From Limnephilus marmoratus (Eukaryota > Arthropoda > Insecta > Trichoptera > Limnephilidae), in contig OU862933.1 in NCBI GenBank assembly GCA_917880885.1, positions 6,123,452 through 6,187,451 on the forward strand: a stretch of 64,000 bases of DNA, read 5' to 3'. Numbering within the stretch: the stretch's first letter is position 1; each line of letters begins with the position of its first letter. The notes under the pieces are model-generated. The model had not been told where the DNA came from, made no database searches, and saw nothing but the letters and a program-made list of their open reading frames with translations. Positions 21,020-32,105 of the stretch are shown here, piece by piece. The position numbers and the translations under genes were made by a program.

Positions 21020-21560
21020 TGCGATAAAAAAAAAGATTTATCTAAACATCTACCTACCAGGAAACCGGGCGGCGTTTTGTCCATACAAACGTATTCCCCA
21101 TATTCTCTCTGGATTTTAAAATGACTACAAATGTCTTTTAATATAATAATGATATCGATCACTAGCGTGTCGGTAGGTACCTTTTGCTTTTTTGACAAGT
21201 TACTTCTTATAGGAGTCAGGCCCCTTCAAAAGTCGTTAAAACTTACCCTGTTTGGGCGCTAACAACAGACGTTCAGTATACAAACAAGCATGGAGAGGTT
21301 CAGACATAGAGAATTTCTTTCTAATAAATGCAATTAGTAAAAAAAGTCTTAAAAATCGGTCCAGTTTTGGAGGAAAAAAATGGGGAATACAAAATCCCGA
21401 TTTTGTTGATTTTATTTAGGCATTATCAGCCTGAGGTGCAGTTGTCCCTTTCGCTCAGTATTCGGGGGGGTAAGAGCGACAGTTACAGCAACAGTTTTGT
21501 AAAATACTTATTTCTCGGCGACCGTGTTTCCTCTTATAAGAAATTGAAGGAAAAATATAT
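21020..21560 (+). repeat. Repeat family E, copy 1
   Basis: This 540-bp block recurs in opposite orientation at about 25920-26440. Matching landmarks include CACTAGCGTGTCGGTA, AAATCGGTCCA, AATGGGGAAT, CCTGAGGTGCAGTTGTCCC and CGACCGTGTTTCCTC. Divergence is clearly higher than in the young elements. I cannot name the family. Confidence 0.7.
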
Positions 21561-21635
21561 AAGGGGTGGATAGGAATCTAGGGTCAATGTGACCAGGAGT
21601 GACTTACGAATACATCCCTCCCACAGCGGTGTAAG

Positions 21636-21905
21636 GCGATGGGTCGAGAGATTCTAGCCGGAGAAGTCAAAAGATCCCGTCAACCGTCTCTCCCGATACG
21701 GCCCGCCACGCAGTACATGGGCAAGCGCATCCGCCACGACCTAGACAAACCTTATCGCGTGCCGGGCACTCCTGTTAAGTCACCAAACGTGGCGAACCAC
21801 TTGGAGAGACCTAACTATGGCATGGGTGTGGGTTATGTATGTATAATGACTCCCTACCTTCCCTGGGCGCCGGTACCCATACGATCCTCCCAAATTAAAC
21901 GTTGG
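21636..21905 (-). repeat. Repeat family B copy
   Basis: GGCCCGCCACGCAG, CACCAAACGTGGCGAACCAC and GCGCCGGTACCCATAC match, in reverse order, the blocks of family B at 42.4, 46.2, 47.9 and 60.2 kb. The 141-codon frame crossing it (21639-22064) is a by-product of the GC-rich repeat, not a gene. Confidence 0.7.
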
Positions 21906-22574
21906 TACATGTGCACGTCTCAAAAGCACGCTAACTTACGTTTTTCGTGTATTTTACTATCTTCAGTTTTGGAGAACCCAAACGCCGCGCCACTTAAATG
22001 TAAACAAAGTTGTTCAGTTTGTTTACAGACTTTATGCTCTGTCCCTGCGGTAAGCCAAACTTAAATATTTGCTGTGTTAAAAAATAACAGATGGGCTGAC
22101 ATCCGGATTAAGAATTTCCGATAGCTGCACACTGGAAGTGTCAGTTACATCAACGTCGTGTGACGTTTCACAAAACTTTGTTGTTTTTTATCTCTTTTCA
22201 ACCTTGTGCAACGGAGCATGCCACACTTGGTACCGTCCATACAAGAAGCAAATTGTTTTCTTGCACGCGACCCTGTCTGTAAAGTGTGGTTATCGTATTA
22301 CCCGGACCCTAAGAACACTTTTTATTCAAAGAGTGACCTTGGTCTTGATAAAATTTGCATAAATTAAACAGGACAATGCTGATTGCTGATGCCGGGCGAT
22401 TCGACGTGAACTTGAAGTGGTCTCAGTGATTGATTCTTGATTGTAAAGATTGAATCAAGGTGGAGATTGACAATAATACGACTATATCTTTTAAACAAAC
22501 ATGCTAATCATTAATAAGTGATATCAATGATTGTTTAGAATGGATCAAGGTAAAGTTGACAAAATCACCAGTGT

Positions 22575-22690
22575 GTCGCGAAATATCGACGTAAATAACG
22601 AGAAATATCTTTCACACAAATAAAAGAAACAAGTTGTACATTATTGTGGTAAAGAAACATGCCAAAGACGGGCGATTTGACAAGAACCTT
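22575..22690. repeat. Old direct repeat, unit 1
   Basis: AAATATCGACGTA ... AAAGAAACATGC ... GGCGATTTGACAAGAA recurs at 24005-24115 in the same order. Weaker pieces lie near 22385 and 24235 (GGGCGATTCGAC). The region 22.4-25.1 kb thus appears to derive from an old, diverged tandem array, later invaded by the hAT at 22713. Confidence 0.55.
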
Positions 22691-22712
22691 GAGCATAATA
22701 TTCTATCACAGG

Positions 22713-23411
22713 TAGGGTTGCCATCTGTCCGGCTTTAGCCGGACATGTTTGGCTTTCTTAGGTCGTGTCCGGCTAAATATTTGTATGTCCGGCCTGTCCG
22801 GCTTTTGTTAGGCTTTTTTGGTTCGCGCGGGTTTTGTCTTCCGAACTTCTGAAATTGGCGGAATATTATTTTCAAAGAGTTTTCTCTTTAATAAACACCT
22901 AGTGGACCAAGGAACGCAATAAATTGTAAACAATTGCTAAGATGGTGTACACATTGTATAAATTGAAAAATGACATGTCAAGGATTTTATTAAATGATTT
23001 CCAAAGAAAACGACGTTTTGAAAAAACGTAGGTATGTTTCATTTTATATCTATTCAACGAAAATTTTTAGTCAACTGTTTAACCAGAAAAAAAAGTTATG
23101 TTTTGTTTGTTTGTTTTATAATTTTAGTATGTTACGAGTACCTATGTCTACAGACAGAAGACTCAATATTTTTTATTTTGTTATCTACATATATTCTATA
23201 CAGATGTCAACTGATGATGATTAATGATTGTTGTTATTAAATTGGTTAATGCGTGATTAATAAACAACTATAACTTGTAACAGATTTTTTATTATTATGT
23301 ATAAAAGTTATGTCCAAAATTATGTACGTACGTCCGGCTTTTAGAGCAAAATGTCCGGCCTTACAGAGCGCAGAGTCAGGCTTTTTTTTATTTTAGAAGA
23401 TGGCAACCCTA
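22713..23411. mobile_element. Non-autonomous hAT-like element
   Basis: Its ends TAGGGTTGCCATCT (22713-22726) and AGATGGCAACCCTA (23398-23411) are perfect inverted repeats. They are flanked by an exact 8-bp duplication ATCACAGG (22705-22712 and 23412-23419). Subterminal regions carry repeated GTCCGGC motifs on both sides. The 699-bp interior has only short frames (up to 76 codons) without transposase motifs. Confidence 0.9.
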
Positions 23412-24004
23412 ATCACAGGATCACAATATTTCCGCTTTACAATAGAATCCAAATAAATGGAATATATCTAAACGTATCTAAAAACTAAAAAATGTTTTTG
23501 AAAGGTGATGAAATGCGCTCTCAAATTTTATTAGAAGAAATAAAAAAAAATGAAATTTGTACTTATATTTTGAATGCAAACATAAAAAAGTTTTAAATAT
23601 GGCTCTTTTTGGTCGTTTTGTGTAATTCACAAATTTTCAAAAATTTTGCTCAAATTGCTTTCAGAAAATTTGGTATCAAATATATGTACATTTCAATTCT
23701 TCTGTGGTTAACTTTTAGAATTGAATATAAAGTGTGATATTTTCTCCTTCTGACACAGTTTAGATCGTTTTTGTCACTGTGATAATAAGGGAGATACAGC
23801 GATTTATATGAGACCAATGTGAGCTGGGACAAATCTGGTGTTCTGGGATTAAAGGGGTTAACCCGTTTTAATATAAAGCATGGTATTTACTCTTACCACC
23901 TCACCGATTCGACCACATTTCTCACCGTGACGGGACACACGACGATTTTATTAAGACTTATGTGAGCTGTTCCCAAAAGAGAACAAATTAGCCCTTAAGC
24001 CTTA

Positions 24005-24115
24005 GCAAATATCGACGTATCGATATGAAAAATATTCCACGAAATATTCAAGTCATAAATTACTGTGCTAAAGAAACATGCTAATAAAGAGCGATTTGAC
24101 GAGAATTGAATCGAC
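24005..24115. repeat. Old direct repeat, unit 2
   Basis: This is the partner of 22575-22690, with the same order of AAATATCGACGTA, AAAGAAACATGCTAA and GCGATTTGACGAGAA. No protein-coding potential is seen. Confidence 0.55.
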
Positions 24116-24299
24116 GTTGATTCATGGGACAAATTGATTGATTTATCGGAAGTGACCAAATCACTTGTATTTCGCATGTCACTAAAGATCGATGAAAATA
24201 ATGTGATTGAATTTGCGGAGTAGAAAAATGCTAAAAGATGGGCGATTCGACCTAAAGCATGTAATGTTCTCAATGGATTAAGAGCGTTTAACCAGCCAG

Positions 24300-25900
24300 C
24301 GGACGAAAATCCACATTTCGTCGAAAGTTGTTCTTACGATTGTGCAGGGCGGTTACAATGAGAAAGATTAATTATTCTCCGTACCAGCTTTTTAAAATTA
24401 TAACTCAATATCGAATTTATTTCAAGTCAAATTAGCTTTAATTTATACCTTCATCCAAAAATGCTGAAAGGCGTGATGATAAAACTATTAAAATAATGTA
24501 CTTTTTGTAGTTATTTTTTGATTATAAGTATTTATCATTTTTCAATAATGTCTAAATTTAATAAGAATGTTAAAAAAATCTGAAATATATTAGTTTGTAA
24601 GTGCGCAAATAAATACACAAACGGACCAATTTTCGCCAAGAAACACATGTACGTACATATTTTTTAATGATTTTATTGAAACTAAAATTAAAATTCTAAA
24701 ACATACGTTTGCTAGATAATGTATTGATTTATTTTACTGCATGATTTTATTATTTGAAACGGGTGTGGTATAAATACAAAAACATTTTTGAAAATTGAAC
24801 AAATCTGCCAACGATCTATGGAATAACCTTATTATACTAAAATTTTAAAAAAATTCTCAAAATTTATTACATATGAATGCTAGATAAAAGAACAATCTTT
24901 CGAAATCCATTTAATTTTTTTGTGGAAAAGTGTCAATACGTCTAAAAACTTTTTTGAAAATGACGTATTTCCGGTTTTTTCTGGTAATGCCCTCTTAATG
25001 ATTGTTCAGAATGAATAAAGGTGGGGATACAGGACCATTAACATGTCGTCAAAGATCTAACTAAGTGAACAGGAAAACAAGTCGTGCGTAATGAACAGTG
25101 CAATAAATAACATACGAGTAGGCAGGTCAAGGATACCAATTGCAGTGGAAATTATGACGGGTTGAATAACTGCAAATTAAAATGGCATTGAAACATTAAT
25201 TGAGCACGTCACAAAAAACATGATATTCTCACGGAGGGTAATGACTGCGCTCGCAAAATTATTACGTAGTGTCGTTCACAGAGGACTTCATTAGATGAAA
25301 TTTATAATTAGTTATTAGCATACATTTTTATTTTTATTTTACAAGGGGGGTATCAGCTGTGTGGCAGCGAACAACGCAGCTATTTTGAATCGCGAACACA
25401 TCCCTATTGACTCCTCGCACCCCAATAGCGATCCCACAATATTTTCACCTAGTCACCGAATGCCGCATACCGGCACAAAATAAGAGGAACCATTCTGTTC
25501 CGAATTGCCGACGACGCAACAGCTCGTAAATCGGTACACGTTCGCTCGCACTGTTCCTTACGAATATTTTGTAAATAAATTATGGAACGGATTATAATAA
25601 ACTTGTAAGTTCAGCGTTAATTCTTATTTGATTTATACACAAGCATACATCTTACACCCCATAGCTGTATTCTTGCTTCTACATAGGACATTGCGTATTA
25701 TGCAGGTAAATTCCCAACCTTTCGCTTTCCGTCTCCTTCCTATCCCACTTCCTTCAGTATCCCACTTATCCGGAATAAGTTAAGAGTTGGGACTCTTGAG
25801 CGGTATTGTTATACACACGGTGTCCGGAAACTCGCAGTATGGGAAACTGGTGAATTTTGAGAGTTCATTGAACCAGATTTCAAGCAGGACTAACTAACGC
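24300..25900. other. Intergenic stretch without a recognised gene
   Basis: All frames are short. TGTTCAGAATGAATAAAGG (about 25004) echoes TGTTTAGAATGGATCAAGG (about 22532), a further trace of the old array. At 25815-25832, ACACGGTGTCCGGAAACT is one end of the hairpin element described at 56297. A GC-richer block at about 25360-25660 has a faint LTR look but no target duplication. Confidence 0.45.
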
Positions 25901-25919
25901 ACAGCACTGATTATTGTCT

Positions 25920-26440
25920 TTCTTTGAAGAATAAAAAGTTCTAGCAACTTGAAAGCCACGAGGAAACACAGTCGCAGAGAAACTTGATTAATACGTATTT
26001 TACCAAGCTGTTGCTGTGGCTGTTAACCCCGAATACCAAGCGAAAGGGACGACTGCACCTCAGGTGTACCTAATACCTAAATAAAATCGTCATTATCGAG
26101 GTTTTAAATTCCCCATTATTTCCTACAATAATGGACCGATTTTAAAGATTTGCTTTGCCAACTGTATTAGAAGAAAATATTCTATCTATGTACGTTTTTT
26201 AAATACATTGTCTAGTTTGTATACTGAATGTTTGTTAATGGCGTTGAAGTCAGGCTATTTTAACGATTTTTGGGGGTCTATCTAAAAGAAGATGTAACTT
26301 ATCCAAAAAAGCAATACGTACCGACACGCTAGTGATTGATAAAAATAAAAAAAATAATTGCACTAGTGTCAAAATCCAGAGATGAATATTTTTTGTATGG
26401 ACGCCGTAAAAACGCCGCCTAGAGGAACCAATTTGAACCA
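25920..26440 (-). repeat. Repeat family E, copy 2
   Basis: This copy is inverted relative to 21020-21560. The 129-codon minus-strand frame 26250-26639 starts beyond the repeat and runs into it. It contains three hydrophobic stretches, but the repeat's other copy has this frame closed. I therefore treat the frame as chance. Confidence 0.7.
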
Positions 26441-27069
26441 CGGTCTGCACAAATGCACTCAAATGTACGCTCTTTAAAATGATTTGCCCGTGAATTATTG
26501 GGTAATTAGCGTTACAAAACACGCCATGTTTATTAAATGTTGCCACTGTCAAAATAACTTCATGAACAAACATTAGGGCCATCACGATAAGGAGAATGAG
26601 AGTGGTTTGAAGTCGAGACGGCCATCTGGATCTCGTCACTGAAACTGGTATTGGGGTGGCAGAACCGGGGGCTGGTTGTTATTATTTAATGAAGACATAC
26701 AAATAACAAAGGGGAGGAAGTTGAAAGAGAAATAAGCGAACGTTCATATTTTAACACGGGTTATAAAATACAATTAGGATGTTTTGTAGCGTTTTATTAT
26801 TATCTCACAGATAATCTTTAGTAATGTAGATTACATCATCATAATATATTGTGCGTTAGGGTTAGAATCTGAGGGCACCATTGTAATGAGAGTTTTACAC
26901 GATGCTTTCGTCCAGACGTTTCAAAGCTCAATAGTTAATTTAGCTACCTGAAAATAGTTGCGTTGATATTCTTGACAGAAAAGGCTGTACAAATATCATA
27001 ACGCCACAACTCACCGCTTGAGAGTTTTGTTGCTTCAGACAATGTTAAACAAACAAAAGAGCAAACTCA

Positions 27070-27690
27070 CTAACATATTTAATCAGGAAAGCATTCCTTG
27101 ACCTAACACCGGACATGATGTTAAAAATATACAAAACATATGTGCGACCTCTCCTGGAATATGCTTTCCAAATATGGAGTCCTTACTTCGCAAAGGATAT
27201 AAATCTGATAGAGGGAGTACAGAGACGATTCACTAAAATACCAAGAGTTTTGAAAAATCGGCGATATGAAGATAGACTCAAGGAATTAAGATTACCAACC
27301 TTAAAAGATAGAAGAGAAAGGGGTGACTTGATCGAGACCTTCAAAATTTTATCTGGACACTACAGCTGCCCTGGCATCCAAGAAATCTTCACTACTAGTA
27401 AAAATATAATTCTCCGTGGACACTCGAAAAAAATTACCAAAACGCCTTTCGCATCTAATCCTAAAAAACACTTCCTTGCAAATAGAGTGGTGGGTGCTTG
27501 GAACAAACTCCCACAACATGTCATCGATGCAACTAACATAAACCAATTCAAAGCTCTATTGGATTCATATTTGGAGAGAAGAAAGGACTAACTTAGTGAA
27601 AAATTTACTGTCAAACTATTGTGAAATTAGATATGAGCGCATCAGCAGAATGCTGCCTGCTCATTATATAATAATAATAATAATAAACAG
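27070..27690 (+). pseudogene. Non-LTR reverse transcriptase 3' part (CR1/Jockey-like)
   Basis: The frame, open from about 27070 to the stop at 27591, encodes TYVRPLLEYAFQIWSP, EGVQRRFTKIP, LPTLKDRRERGDLIETFKI and VVGAWNKLPQHVIDATNIN. These are the standard C-terminal blocks of CR1/Jockey-type retrotransposon proteins (R-P-x-L-E-Y-A, Q-R-R-F-T-K, R-R-x-R-G-D-L-I, W-N-x-L-P). The palm with its catalytic aspartates is missing through 5' truncation. About 80 bp of 3' UTR end in ATAATAATAATA, a microsatellite tail like those of several non-LTR clades. The last 160 codons are open, so the copy is young. Confidence 0.85.
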
Positions 27691-27699
27691 AATTTCTGC

Positions 27700-28384
27700 T
27701 TTTTAGTTAACATTTCATCATTTATTCTAACGAATTAATAACACTGTAAAATGTAGCAATGCGAAGATAGACAATATACATATATGAATTTTCTCTTACA
27801 TGAATGGAACATTATTCCAATACCCATCTGCCTATAGAAAGCTGCTCAACATTACAAGTACAAAATATAACACACGTTCAAATTGATGTTTAATTTTCAT
27901 GAAGCACAAATCTGGAGCGAAGTCGTAACGAGAAATACATTCGATAAAAAACCCAGCAAGACCTTTAAAAGAATTTACAAAAGACAACTTAATGTATGTA
28001 TAATGAATTAATTCAGTAAATAAGCACGCGTAATGAACGTACATCCATATTGAAAGTCAGAAACAAATGGATGCAAAAACCTTTAGGCTGTCGGTAGGAC
28101 CTAAAGACAGGATTGAATAAAAGCATACCGCTGATAGCTCCATAGTTCCTTCTCGGTATGCCTTCAGAGACGGGATTGGATATAAAATGCATTGCAATGA
28201 GTCTGTTCCCTCGGGCTTCTGCGTGATGCTGAATAAGTAATAGATAAGAGGGCTGTCTATCTGACCTTGATGGCGAAACTTGATTGGCTGAAGGAGGAAA
28301 GTGCTGCCTTAGTGCCCATTCGCCATAAGCAGTGCCACCTCAATAAAAAGGCCCTGCCAGGCCATGCCAATATGGCCGCTGATT
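27700..28384. other. No recognised feature
   Basis: It is AT-rich with only short frames. I saw no terminal repeats or conserved motifs. Confidence 0.45.
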
Positions 28385-28540
28385 TTTTAAGTAAAACTTC
28401 TTTACTTTTTTACACACGCTTGACTTGGGGAGAAGCTGGTGAATGCGTGACGAGAGCGTTATGAAAAGTATTATCGGGCGAGGCGAACGGAAGTTGAGAG
28501 GGAAATAGTTAGTGAAGTTTTACTTCAGTCGTGTGGTCTA
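28385..28540. mobile_element. MITE family F, copy 2
   Basis: Inverted ends AAGTAAAACTTC (about 28391) and GAAGTTTTACTTC (about 28513) bound a short core with GCTTGACTTGGGGAG and GGTGAATGCGTGACGA. Both core blocks also occur, in opposite orientation, in copy 1 at 12751-13041. The outer GTCGTGTGGTCT is shared too. Confidence 0.65.
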
Positions 28541-29655
28541 TAAAGCACACTAGTTTTTTTTAATTATAGTTCTTATCAGTACTTATTCCGTTAGCAGTGT
28601 CGTCGATGCATCACCGGGAAGTTGGCTTAGGGGCGCGGAAACCGACCCTCGCGCTTGGCTTTCCTGAAAACATGCACCTCTCAACAGGACTGCCGGGCGT
28701 ACCTGTGACACACTCGATCCCTACCAGCAAAAACGTTAAAATTGAGTTATTATTTATGTACATTAAACAGTTTGAGTAGGCATATCGCCTACATGTAATT
28801 ATTTTATTTTCCCCTCTGATTTTCCCCAATGAAAGAGGTAATGTATATATTTATATTTATTAGTTACTAACCTGTACATATAAAGCACTTGCGTACTGCT
28901 CGCTAACACCGTATGCGGGGACATTGGGGGTGTAGCTTTGTTCAAATTAAATGTAGAACGTTCAAATAAAAAAAAATTGCTTCCTTGTGAGAGCCCTGAA
29001 GGAGTAACCATAAGTTACTTATACCGGGGTGGGTATGCGGTTGGAAACCTCCAGTTCTTATCAGTAATATTGTAATAACAAACAGGCAAAATCCGTCGGA
29101 TGTTGGAAGGCGTCCGTCGTGCGTTATCGGCTGTCAAATTTCAGAGGTTTTCTATGGCTTTCAATTAATCTTTTTATGCCTATCGTGTGTTGATGTTAGT
29201 TGGTGTGGATTAATGACCTACTTAAAAACATCAAATACTTTTTATCAGTTAGTTAGATATAAGCTTAATAGACGTTCATACATGACCATCCGTTTGTAGC
29301 ATTATTTTGATTTTTGTACACGATGACATTCGATTCGCAAATATTCTTGCGACTAAAATCTCTTAACGAGGATTACGCAACAAACGCGTCTTTGGCTTTT
29401 TAAGAGTTGGTGTTTTAACACAAGCGCAGTATTTAGCTCGTTAGCGCGATACGGAATACCGCATTTAAGAAAACTGTCAAAATGTGGCGTATGCGGCCTA
29501 TTTTACACGCGTTAGGTTACCAGATACAGAATCACCATTCTGTTGATTATTTTAAATAAAATATAAAGAAGAATATCCCTGTCCAATATTTTCAGCCCGC
29601 ACTGGTATTAGGTACTTCAGTTTTTCGTAATTGAATATCAACAACTATGTATGTA
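28541..29655. other. No recognised gene
   Basis: Frames are at most 72 codons and carry no motif I know. A GC-richer block at 28600-28730 looks repeat-like but has no second copy in the window. Confidence 0.4.
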
Positions 29656-29656
29656 G

Positions 29657-29945
29657 TAGCTGGTCCCCGGCATGCGTTGCAATGCCATTCAAAGAAATAA
29701 ATTGATTCTCCCTGCATGTCCTTTCTCTTGCGTCCCCGTTCCCTTCCACCTTCCCCGCCTTACCCTCCCTCACCTCTTCAAATTTCATAACGCCAGAGCT
29801 TACCATTGTATATAGCCTATATGTTATTCTGATGTTTTATTATTGTAAAGTTTCATTAAAATCCATTCCGTAGTTTTTGCGTGAAAGAGTAACAGGCACA
29901 CATACATCCATATTAGCAAGATTTATATCGCGCTGGTAAGAACTG
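29657..29945 (-). mobile_element. Helitron-like copy
   Basis: On the minus strand it carries TGTTACTCTTTCACGCAAAAA, then CATATAGGCTATAT, GAGCTCTGGCGTTATGAA-like sequence and a purine-rich block. It ends ATGCCGGGGACCAGCTA. This order matches the complete copy at 34015-34472. The 3' terminus reads CTAC rather than CTAG, so it is slightly decayed. Confidence 0.6.
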
Positions 29946-30540
29946 AATTTATTTAATCCAATTTTTGTTTTAAAATTTGAATAAATAGGTACATTCAATT
30001 AATTTTCTTGGAGAATATAATATTATACTAAGTAAATCAATTCAAAACATGTTTTAATTATTTAAGGCCGGTAGTATGTCATTTAGATTTAAATGGCCGG
30101 CAGCAAAAAGAGATCAGAAAACGATCGCATTTAATTGCGCACTAAATGTTTATTGTTAATCTGATGGAGTTTCGCTAGAAGTGGCTAATCAGGTTTCGTT
30201 TTCCGAGAACACAATACAGGGGTGGATTAATGAACATGCAACAATGCAACCAGAGGCGGATTTTGATAAAGTAGTAGGTAGGTACCCAATTAATCGTAAT
30301 ATCGTGATTTGGGGTGAACTAACAAAACCGCCTGTATAAAAGGCCTGTTCATCCAAGATGGCCGCCAAACTACATGATTTCAAATGCATTTTTCCGAAAA
30401 TCCACATGATTTCAAATGGCCCTCCTTCGCCATTTTGCCTGTTTTAATTCCATTGTATCACAATAAAGTTTCGTCAAAAAGTTGGTAGTTGATTAAAACT
30501 CGCCAAAAAGCAATGTTATTGAGGCGATATATTCAAATTG
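29946..30540. other. No recognised gene
   Basis: ACATGATTTCAAATG occurs twice (about 30372 and 30404), either side of a short spacer. Nothing else stands out. Confidence 0.4.
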
Positions 30541-30872
30541 TTTTATACAAATGAAAAAAGTTCATTGTTTAAAACCACTTTATTTTGTTTATACACGTCG
30601 ACAGGTTTCAGTTTCGGTTTCGGTCGACAATAATTGTCTTGGCAACCATCCTGATGAAGGTTGAGATGAACCGAAACCGGTCGACTTGTACAATGTACAT
30701 GTCGCAGGCCAATCGTAAAATCAGGCAGATCACGATGCGCCTCAGGCAAATCACGATCTGCCACCATTTCACGATGCGGCAGATCATGATGAGGCTAGGC
30801 GCATTTTACGATCGGCCTACGACATGTACATAAAATAAAGTGGTTCAAAGAACTTTTTTCAATTGTATAAAT
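30541..30872. mobile_element. Foldback element with hammerhead-like core, copy 1
   Basis: Inverted ends (TACAAATGAAAAAAGTTC on the left, GAACTTTTTTCAATTGTA on the right) and an AACCACTTTATTTTG block bound the element. Inside is CTGATGA (30651-30657), a GGTT-AACC hairpin and GAAAC (30673-30677). The inner part is itself inverted: GTACATGTCGCAGGCC pairs with GGCCTACGACATGTAC. The related element at 58098-58350 shares the outer ends and the CTGATGA motif. Confidence 0.65.
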
Positions 30873-31035
30873 GACAAGCCACAAGTGTTTGCTTTCGTCG
30901 ATAATTCAAACCTTTTTTTTACATTACATAGTTCCACACATCTGATGTGTCCTGTTATGACAGGAGGCCCTGAGGGATACACCAAACATTACACTCTGAT
31001 AATGATATCCATAAGAAATATTCTAATTGTGTTAC

Positions 31036-31207
31036 CTTGCTTGACGGAGACGTATCTGGAGTTGAGGGCAGCGATAAAGGAGGCCTGTGGCAGCGAGTCC
31101 TCGAGTGAGAAGAGCTCGTCCTTGGTGACGGTCTGCGAGCGGGTCTTCAGCACGGCCTTGGAGCCGATGGGCGACAGGTAGGCACCGCTGCTGTCGCGGA
31201 GAGCCAG
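31036..31207 (-). CDS. sn: Fascin (singed) exon, start of third beta-trefoil
   Basis: Fascin bundles actin filaments in filopodia and insect bristles. This 172-bp exon encodes LALRDSSGAYLSPIGSK and ends KDELFSLEDSLPQASFIA... YVSVKQG, nearly the same as the Drosophila protein. It covers the end of beta-trefoil 2 and the start of beta-trefoil 3. It opens after the acceptor TTGCCTGTAG in phase 0 and ends in phase 1 at G|GTAACA. It is GC-rich compared with its surroundings. The following intron has no visible exon down to position 1, so the rest of the protein (about 40 percent) lies outside the window. Confidence 0.95.
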
Positions 31208-32070
31208 CTACAGGCAAGACAACAGGATCAATGTTATACTTATTGAATGTGATAATTGATAATAGAAAATAATCATAAGGTAAGTCGAGGGAGGATACCT
31301 AATTTTGGCTTAGCTCGGCGAGTAAAGGTCTACTAAAGGCCCCAAATAAAAAATATAATTTTTCAAAAAAATCCTATATTACCAGATTACCTATATTATT
31401 ACAGAATCCTATATTAACAATAATATTAAAAACAGTGTGCCTATGCAATAGTCATGGTGTCTGCAAGAGAGAGTACGAAACAGTATGCGAGAGACGGAAA
31501 GATTGATTGGTAGGGATATGGAAATAAGAGCAAATACACGAAACTCCATGAATGGAGAACTGATCACTATTGGTACTATAAACAAATTATCCAAAGAAAT
31601 GAAGCTAGTAGTCCACAATTGAGAATTGATGGGGAGATTTAAAAAATAATTGTGTCTTATTTGGATACATTCCGCCGTAGTATTCGAAACTGAAGAGGCG
31701 GTCCACCCTAACTTCTTGATCAACGTACCGCCATTCACAAGGATCAAGAAAAGGTCCACTTTAGAGATCAGATGGAAGACCGTCGAAGTAAGAGCTCCAA
31801 ATCGAAGTGAATGGTGTTCGAAGCTGAAGAGGCAGTCCGCCCAGAACTTCTTGACCGGCGTACCATCATTCACAAGGATCAAGATAAGGTCCATCTTGTT
31901 GAAAGAATGTGGAAGTATGAGCTCCAAATTGAAATGAATGGTATTCGGCGCTGAAGAGACAGTCCGCGACCAGCGTACCGTCATTCACAAGGATAAAGAT
32001 AAAGTCGACATTAGAAATCTTGTTGAAAGACCATCCAGAGTAAAGGATCCAAATTGAAGCAAGTCTTTAC
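31208..32070 (-). other. sn: Fascin intron (863 bp) with exon-tail repeats
   Basis: It runs from GTAAAGACTT to CCTGTAG on the minus strand. Its first 400 bp hold the tandem copies of the preceding exon's end (separate entry). The remainder is AT-rich. A 191-codon minus-strand frame (31409-31984) arises from the repeats and is not a gene. Confidence 0.9.
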
Positions 32071-32105
32071 CTGTCCAGAATGGTATTCGGCGCTGAAGAG
32101 GCAGT
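31680..32105 (-). repeat. Tandem copies of a fascin exon end
   Basis: The last part of exon 32071-32313 (about GACTGCCTCTTCAGCGCCG to the ACCATTC) recurs three times downstream in the intron, with anchors near 31941, 31814 and 31680. The period is 127-142 bp and includes following intron sequence (TTGATCCTTGTGAATG). All copies that can be aligned there lack the segment TGGACAGGTAAAGACTTG, which is the splice donor of the real exon. The third copy is the most diverged. Confidence 0.85.

Noticed and set aside
21639..22064. 141-codon plus-strand frame
   Set aside because: Its first half is family B repeat sequence and the remainder has no motif.
25345..25660. Possible solo LTR (TGTGGCAGCG ... 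CATCTTACA)
   Set aside because: The termini look right, but the flanks have no matching target duplication and no second copy is in the window.
26250..26639. 129-codon minus-strand frame with three hydrophobic stretches
   Set aside because: Much of it lies in repeat family E, whose other copy (21020-21560) does not keep this frame open, so conservation as a protein is not supported.
31409..31984. 191-codon minus-strand frame in a fascin intron
   Set aside because: It is produced by the tandem copies of the exon end, which happen to stay open. Real splicing of fascin skips it.
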